From Clostridia bacterium (GTDB lineage Bacteria > Bacillota > Clostridia > TANB77 > CAG-465), in the NCBI GenBank assembly GCA_029256705.1, contig JAQSXK010000004.1, positions 1 to 64,000 on the forward strand: DNA of 64,000 nucleotides, read 5' to 3'. Shown here piece by piece: positions 59,751 through 64,000 of the stretch. The position numbers and the translations under genes are program-made. Every line of letters starts with the position of its first letter. Within the stretch, counting starts at the first letter, position 1. The notes under the pieces were generated by a model. It did no database searches. It was not told where the DNA came from and was given only the letters and a program-made list of their open reading frames with translations.

Positions 59751-59779
59751 TTGACATAATTCGACAAAAGTGATATAAT
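59751..59779 (+). promoter_or_regulatory. Sigma-A promoter of the chemoreceptor gene
   Basis: TTGACA at 59751-59756, a 17-bp spacer and TATAAT at 59774-59779 with TGn extension. Confidence 0.78.
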
Positions 59780-59832
59780 ATATATACAACTTTAATTGTT
59801 TCCAAAAAATAATTTTTTAGGAGGATAAGAGA

Positions 59833-61530
59833 ATGAAAAATTCAAAGTTAAAAAGTATCAATGTTAGAATCTTTATGATTATTCTAGGAACTATCGTGAT
59901 CATGGGTTCAACTAGTTTATTTATAGCAAGTTGGAGCCTGAAAGAAAGTTTGTATGAAAGAGTCAATGAACAACTCAATGACAATGCCAGAACAGGACTT
60001 AATCTTGTTGATAAGATGTATCCGGGTGATTGGAAATTGGAAGGTGAAAAATTATACAAAGGTGAAAAATTAATAAATGATTCATCAGAAATAGTAGATT
60101 CTATTCATGAAGCAATTAAAATTCCAGTAACAATATTTGCAAATGACACAAGAGTATCAACTAATATTAAAGAAAATGGTCAACGGATTTTAGGAACCAA
60201 AGCTTTAGAGAAAGTTATCGACGAAGTTATAAATAAAGGTAATGAGTATATAGGTTCTGTAAATGTCATGAATGAAGATTATGAAGCAGTATATATTCCG
60301 CTTAAGGACAATACTGGAAAAGTAGTTGGAATGTTCTTTGCTGGTGAAGAAAGTAAATTTATTAATGAAGAACTTGCAGATCACATGAAATCTCTTATTA
60401 TTCTCATCTTAGTTATTGCAGTTGTAATTACAATAAGCTCTACAATATTAACACGCAAAATTACAAAAAGAATAAAGGTTGTTGTAGATTCAATGATAAC
60501 TATAGGTAGTGGAGATTTTACTATTCGTACTAATATGACTTCTGGTGATGAGACACAATTACTTGCAGATGCCCAAAATAAGATGGCTGAAAACTTAAGT
60601 AATCTTGTTCTAAAAATTAGAAGTATTTGTACAGAATTATCAATTTCAGCAGACACACTTGCAGCAACTTCAGAAGAAACAACAGCAACAGGTGAAGAGG
60701 TTGCAAGGGCTTTAACAGAAATATCTGATGCAACAGTTGTTCAATCTCAAGATGCGGAAAACGGATTAAGCAAAACAATGGATTTATCTGCAAATATACA
60801 GAAAATATCTGAATCAATATATGATATTATTTCTATGTTTAGCAATGCATCTGTTTTAAACGCTAAAGGATTGAAGATTGTAGAATTACTTTCAGAAAAG
60901 AATAAAGAAAGCAATGCTGCATCGCAAAGAGTTAGTAATGCTATTAGTGAAGTAGATATAAGTTCAAAAGCAATTAATGTTATAATGAATACAATTACAC
61001 AAATTGCAAGTCAAACAAATCTTCTTTCACTTAATGCATCCATTGAGGCAGCAAGAGCTGGTGAAGCGGGTCTTGGATTTTCAGTTGTAGCAACAGAAAT
61101 AAGAAAGTTAGCAGAACAATCTGCTAATGCTGCAAAAGAAATCAGTAATATTATTCAAGACATTCAACTCAATTCTAAGAAAGCTGTTTCTGAAATGGAC
61201 AATACAAAGGTTGCAATAATTCAGCAAGATAATGCAGTAAATGAAACAAAAGAAATTTTTGGAGAAATCTCAAATACTATTTCAAATTTAAAGAACGAGG
61301 TAGACAAAATCAACGAAATGAATGAACAGATGGTTTCCAAGAAAAATGATATTGTTAGTGTTATGCAAGAAATGTCAGCATCATCACAGCAAGCTTCTGC
61401 TGCAACAGAAGAAATATCGGCTTCATCCCAGGAACAAGTAGCGGGTATGGAAGATGTTGCTAAAACAGCAGAACAGCTAAATTTTATTGCTCAAAACTTA
61501 ACTCAGGAAATTGGAAAATTTAAAATCTAA
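59833..61530 (+). CDS. Methyl-accepting chemotaxis protein
   Basis: The protein has 565 residues. A transmembrane segment (about 13-34), a single Cache-type sensor domain (about 40-180; [11 protein letters not shown] and [21 protein letters not shown]), a second transmembrane segment (about 188-208), a HAMP domain and a long signalling domain follow. The tip is [20 protein letters not shown] + GEAGLGF. It signals to CheA/CheW. No chemotaxis or flagellar gene is in this window, so its partners must lie elsewhere. Confidence 0.92.
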   Translation: MKNSKLKSINVRIFMIILGTIVIMGSTSLFIASWSLKESLYERVNEQLNDNARTGLNLVDKMYPGDWKLEGEKLYKGEKLINDSSEIVDSIHEAIKIPVTIFANDTRVSTNIKENGQRILGTKALEKVIDEVINKGNEYIGSVNVMNEDYEAVYIPLKDNTGKVVGMFFAGEESKFINEELADHMKSLIILILVIAVVITISSTILTRKITKRIKVVVDSMITIGSGDFTIRTNMTSGDETQLLADAQNKMAENLSNLVLKIRSICTELSISADTLAATSEETTATGEEVARALTEISDATVVQSQDAENGLSKTMDLSANIQKISESIYDIISMFSNASVLNAKGLKIVELLSEKNKESNAASQRVSNAISEVDISSKAINVIMNTITQIASQTNLLSLNASIEAARAGEAGLGFSVVATEIRKLAEQSANAAKEISNIIQDIQLNSKKAVSEMDNTKVAIIQQDNAVNETKEIFGEISNTISNLKNEVDKINEMNEQMVSKKNDIVSVMQEMSASSQQASAATEEISASSQEQVAGMEDVAKTAEQLNFIAQNLTQEIGKFKI

Positions 61531-61543
61531 CGTTTGAAACTAA

Positions 61544-61583
61544 AAAACAAAGCAAGGTAGTAAATTCTACCTTGCTTTGTTTT
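61544..61583. terminator. Terminator of the chemoreceptor gene
   Basis: A perfect 17-bp stem (61544-61560 with 61567-61583), ending in T residues, placed between convergent genes. Confidence 0.85.
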
Positions 61584-61602
61584 AATTATTTATATTGTAA
61601 AT

Positions 61603-61854
61603 TTATTTATTTTTTAATTCTTTTATAAAAGTAATAACATCTCTGCTATAAACTCTACTTGTATATTCTTTTCCATTTAATATATTAATGAATGAATCCC
61701 AATCACCAAATTGATTAGTTCCTGAAAATTTCCATTCATATTTGTGTTTGTTTTTAATTATATATGTTTTTTCAACTAAAATGTTTTTTGTATCAATTGC
61801 AATATAATCATAATCTATACCACCTATTGTTACATTTTCAAATTCTTTTATCAT
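61603..61854 (-). CDS. Small unknown protein, 83 residues
   Basis: I do not recognise this small, soluble protein. It has the pattern VTIGGIDYDYIAIDTKNILVEK, KYEWKFSGTNQFGDWDSFI and a C-terminal helix. AAAGGGGAA precedes the ATG, so translation is likely. It lies between the convergent chemoreceptor gene and hpt. Confidence 0.55.
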   Translation of the reverse strand: MIKEFENVTIGGIDYDYIAIDTKNILVEKTYIIKNKHKYEWKFSGTNQFGDWDSFINILNGKEYTSRVYSRDVITFIKELKNK

Positions 61855-61952
61855 TATTAATTCCCCTTTTTGCTACTAAAAGCATAATTATATTTTTATT
61901 ATATCATTAATAATATAACTTATCAATAATTTAAACAAGAATCTTGTACAAA

Positions 61953-62474
61953 TTAATATATTTTTATTCGTATATTTTTTAAATTTCTTTTATATTCGTC
62001 GTAATCTAATCCGTATCCATATATAAAAACATCTTCTACGTCAAAAGCTTTAAAATCTGGTAAATGTTGTTTGTTAGGAATTAGTTTATTAACTAACACA
62101 CACGTTTTAATCGAAAGTGGGGTATCTTCAGACAATTTATTAACTACAGAATTCAATGTAATACCACTATCACAAATATCATCTAATACTATAACATGAT
62201 GATTTTTAACACTTGTAATATTCATATCAATAGTTAAGTCCCCTCTTTTATTATTAAGATAACTACTTGCCTTTATAAATGCTAATTTATGATCTGACTC
62301 TAATTTTCTGGTTAAATCACTAACAAAATGAATACAACCAGTAAGTAAACCAATAACTATAACTTTATTTTGTTCATCTTTTGGTAGAATAGATATATAC
62401 ATATCTATTCTTTTAGCAAGTATGTCTAAATTATCATTAATTTCTTTTTCTGTAAAAAGTATTTTTTCATTCAT
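61953..62474 (-). CDS. hpt: Hypoxanthine phosphoribosyltransferase
   Basis: The protein has 173 residues with the PRPP-binding motif VIVLDDICDSGITLNSV, the substrate loop region VFIYGYGLDYDEYKRNL and an N-terminal LFTEKEINDNLDILAKRID helix. It salvages hypoxanthine and guanine to IMP and GMP. It starts behind AGGTGTTG and has its own promoter, divergent from the deoxyribosyltransferase-like gene. Confidence 0.9.
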   Translation of the reverse strand: MNEKILFTEKEINDNLDILAKRIDMYISILPKDEQNKVIVIGLLTGCIHFVSDLTRKLESDHKLAFIKASSYLNNKRGDLTIDMNITSVKNHHVIVLDDICDSGITLNSVVNKLSEDTPLSIKTCVLVNKLIPNKQHLPDFKAFDVEDVFIYGYGLDYDEYKRNLKNIRIKIY

Positions 62475-62501
62475 TTACAACACCTCAATATAATTTTAAA
62501 A

Positions 62502-62530
62502 ATTATATCACATCAAATAAAGCTTTGCAA
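62502..62530 (-). promoter_or_regulatory. Sigma-A promoter of hpt
   Basis: On the minus strand: TTGCAA (62530-62525), 17 bp, TATAAT (62507-62502) with TGn extension. Confidence 0.72.
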
Positions 62531-62588
62531 CATTTTAATTTAATAAATACAATATAATTTAAATACTAACAAATATTGACAAGCGTGA

Positions 62589-62594
62589 TATAAT
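62589..62594 (+). promoter_or_regulatory. Extended -10 promoter of the deoxyribosyltransferase-like gene
   Basis: TGATATAAT gives an extended -10 at 62589-62594; no good -35 box lies at the usual distance. Confidence 0.5.
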
Positions 62595-62643
62595 ATTTAT
62601 AAATTTTTTAAAATTACTTATCAATAATTTGAAAGGAGTATGT

Positions 62644-63102
62644 ATGATAATTAATTATTCAAATCAAGCGGTAATAAAAGGGAAACAATCAATTTTTCTA
62701 GCTGGTCCAACACCTAGAAGTGAAAAAGTGATGTCATGGAGACCATCGGCAATAAATAAGTTAAAGCAATTAGGATTTGATGGAATAATCTATGTTCCAG
62801 AATATGAAGGATTACAGGGAAAGGATGATTATACGGATCAAGCAATGTGGGAAAGAGAAGCACTTACAGAAGCTACCATTATAGTATTTTGGATTCCTAG
62901 AGACTTACAAGATATGCCAGCTTATACAACTAATGTTGAATTTGGATATTGGATAAAATCAAAAGGTAACCAAATAATATATGGCAGACCGGTAAATGCA
63001 CCCAAAATGAAATATTTGGATTGGCTATATGATGTAGAACTTGGTAAAAAGCCAATAGATAATTTAGACGAATTATTATTACAAGCAATTAAGATGTGTT
63101 AA
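62644..63102 (+). CDS. Nucleoside 2-deoxyribosyltransferase-like protein
   Basis: The protein has 152 residues. It matches the nucleoside 2-deoxyribosyltransferase-like family of the Nuc_deoxyri_tr2 type: SIFLAGPTPRSEKVMSWRPS, YVPEYEG, MWEREALTEATIIVFWIPRD and AYTTNVEFGYW (with catalytic-type Glu). Such proteins exchange or hydrolyse bases of deoxynucleosides, or act on nucleotide signals. The ATG at 62644 has GAAAGGAGT upstream. The divergent hpt gene gives a nucleotide-salvage setting. Confidence 0.78.
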   Translation: MIINYSNQAVIKGKQSIFLAGPTPRSEKVMSWRPSAINKLKQLGFDGIIYVPEYEGLQGKDDYTDQAMWEREALTEATIIVFWIPRDLQDMPAYTTNVEFGYWIKSKGNQIIYGRPVNAPKMKYLDWLYDVELGKKPIDNLDELLLQAIKMC

Positions 63103-63104
63103 AC

Positions 63105-63154
63105 AAAAAATAATATTGATATATACCGTAATGGATGTATCAATATTATTTTTT
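63105..63154. terminator. Terminator between convergent genes
   Basis: A perfect 16-bp stem (63105-63120 with 63139-63154) with an 18-base loop and T-rich 3' end. Confidence 0.75.
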
Positions 63155-63156
63155 AT

Positions 63157-63429
63157 CTATGAAAAAAATGATAAAATATTCTTATTCAAAACCATTGAAT
63201 TCATATATAATCCTATTATAGAACTTATAATAGTTAAAACTAAACCAACAATATTTAGTATTAAAGCATTATAAGCTCTTTTTGTTCCAGTTTCTTTGAT
63301 TTCTAAAATTGAAAATACTAATCCAGCTATTGAAACTGGATAACCGACGAAAGGAATTATCCAAGCTATTAGACTAATCATTCCTAATTTCATACTTGTT
63401 TTTTTTCTTTCCAAATCTTCCACCACCAT
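63157..63429 (-). CDS. Small membrane protein, DUF4190-like
   Basis: The protein has 85-90 residues with two hydrophobic segments (about 13-45 and 52-78) and the motif KLGMISLIAWIIPFVGYPVS, then AGLVFSILEIKETGTKRAYN + ALILNIVGLVL, as seen in DUF4190-type proteins. The ATG at 63429 overlaps GGTGGTGG; the TTG at 63414 is the better placed start. Function unknown. Confidence 0.6.
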   Translation of the reverse strand: MVVEDLERKKTSMKLGMISLIAWIIPFVGYPVSIAGLVFSILEIKETGTKRAYNALILNIVGLVLTIISSIIGLYMNSMVLNKNILSFFS

Positions 63430-63537
63430 TCATATATTATAAATTTTACCTTAAGTATAATATGTAATTAAGAAAATTATATATTATATTGTTTTAATTG
63501 TCAAGATGTTTGTTAGACCTTAAATATAATAAAAATG

Positions 63538-63566
63538 TTGACTAAAAAAATATTATATGGTAAAAT
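63538..63566 (+). promoter_or_regulatory. Sigma-A promoter of the last gene
   Basis: TTGACT at 63538-63543, a 17-bp spacer and TAAAAT at 63561-63566. Confidence 0.7.
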
Positions 63567-63612
63567 TTCATTGTTGTAGCATAATAATATTTTAAGAAAG
63601 AGGGGGTATAAT

Positions 63613-64000
63613 ATGAGTTTATCACAAACATATGTTATTAAAAAATACGAGTTAGAGGAAAGCTTTAAAACAAATCAATTTATTGCTATTTTAGTGTTGT
63701 CGGTAGTGTGTCCATTGTTTTTTCCAACATTACTGAGTTATTTTGGTATTAAGTCAGCAATTATATCTCAACTTGTTGTTGGTGGTGTAGTTAATGGCGC
63801 ATTAATTTATTCTGCTCTTAATGTAACAAAACTTAAGAATATTTTGACTTTAATAATTTTGCCAAGTATTGTTACTTTAAGTACTGGTATGATTTTTGGA
63901 ACAAGTAATAAAAATATTCTATATATGACTTTTTTTATTTTGTTAGGTAATATAGCCCTTATAACATTTATAAAATTACTACATTTAGCTAAAAATTTAA
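63613..64000 (+). CDS. Integral membrane protein, cut by the window end
   Basis: The ATG at 63613 follows AAGAGGGGG. The frame runs open to the window end (129 residues). After a soluble start (MSLSQTYVIKKYELEESFK) come several membrane segments: FIAILVLSVVCPLFF, IISQLVVGGVVNGALIYSAL, ILTLIILPSIVTLSTGMIFG and TFFILLGNIALITF. The pattern recalls a clostridial membrane family with an ECF S-component-like layout that is often mislabelled iron hydrogenase. This link is from memory and uncertain. Confidence 0.65.
   Translation, partial: MSLSQTYVIKKYELEESFKTNQFIAILVLSVVCPLFFPTLLSYFGIKSAIISQLVVGGVVNGALIYSALNVTKLKNILTLIILPSIVTLSTGMIFGTSNKNILYMTFFILLGNIALITFIKLLHLAKNL

Noticed and set aside
1..64000. 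CRISPR arrays, insertion sequences and transposases
   Set aside because: No regularly spaced repeats, transposase motifs or terminal inverted repeats with target duplications were seen on either strand.

Overview
This window is about 64 kb of very AT-rich DNA from a spore-forming member of the Clostridia, probably an anaerobic gut or sediment lineage. The evidence is a str operon with the order S12-S7-EF-G-EF-Tu, sporulation and germination genes (cwlD, yqfC, yqfD, gerW), an adenosylcobalamin-dependent ribonucleotide reductase, an agr-type peptide quorum system, strong SD sequences, TTG and GTG starts, and many sigma-A promoters with a 17-bp spacer. I see no insertion sequence, CRISPR array or full prophage. 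Genes are densely packed on both strands and often separated by perfect hairpin terminators.

Layout: 1-8 kb holds a partial tRNA-Asn, a transglutaminase-like protein, rpsL-rpsG-fusA-tuf, acpP and nadK. From 8.2 to 18.4 kb there is a metabolic and envelope run: rnc, a radical SAM protein, an Alg14/Alg13-like glycosyltransferase pair, a YitT protein, split transketolase, rarA, a DUF5711-like protein, CvpA and an LCP ligase. From 18.4 to 22.8 kb: a D,D-carboxypeptidase, a ComEA-like protein, an unknown protein, and an HD-GYP protein with an altered receiver domain. From 22.85 to 27.98 kb lies a compact Tad/Flp-pilus-like operon (TadC-like, Flp pilin with Glu+5, CpaB-like, two TadE/DUF4320-like pseudopilins and three unknown proteins) that lacks its ATPase and prepilin peptidase.

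From 28 to 36.8 kb: mecA, rpsF-ssb-rpsR, capA, a YlbF protein, a zinc peptidase, cwlD, tadA, two tRNA-Arg genes, a deoxynucleotide pair and an MFS transporter. From 36.8 to 43.5 kb: an 81-residue protein made of two repeats, then a B12 module (cobalamin riboswitch, btuFCD-type transporter, class II nrdJ, Cys-rich small-domain protein). From 43.6 to 50.3 kb: a GIY-YIG/DUF4357-like protein, a PadR-DUF1048-DUF1048 operon with a visible operator, tRNA-Glu, a second LCP protein, a dut/HAD nucleotidase/dCMP deaminase operon, and htpX-lemA. From 50.5 to 53.5 kb is a complete agr locus (agrB, a 37-aa agrD, agrC, agrA).

From 53.6 to 58.3 kb: yqfC, yqfD, a ybeY gene broken by one extra base, a diacylglycerol kinase with a degenerate PAP2-like tail, a DUF3298 protein, DUF2953 and gerW. 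From 58.3 to 64 kb: two holin-like proteins and an endolysin-like M23-SH3 enzyme, a chemoreceptor, hpt, a nucleoside deoxyribosyltransferase-like protein, and a partial membrane protein at the window edge. All assignments come from reading motifs and context; no database search was possible.
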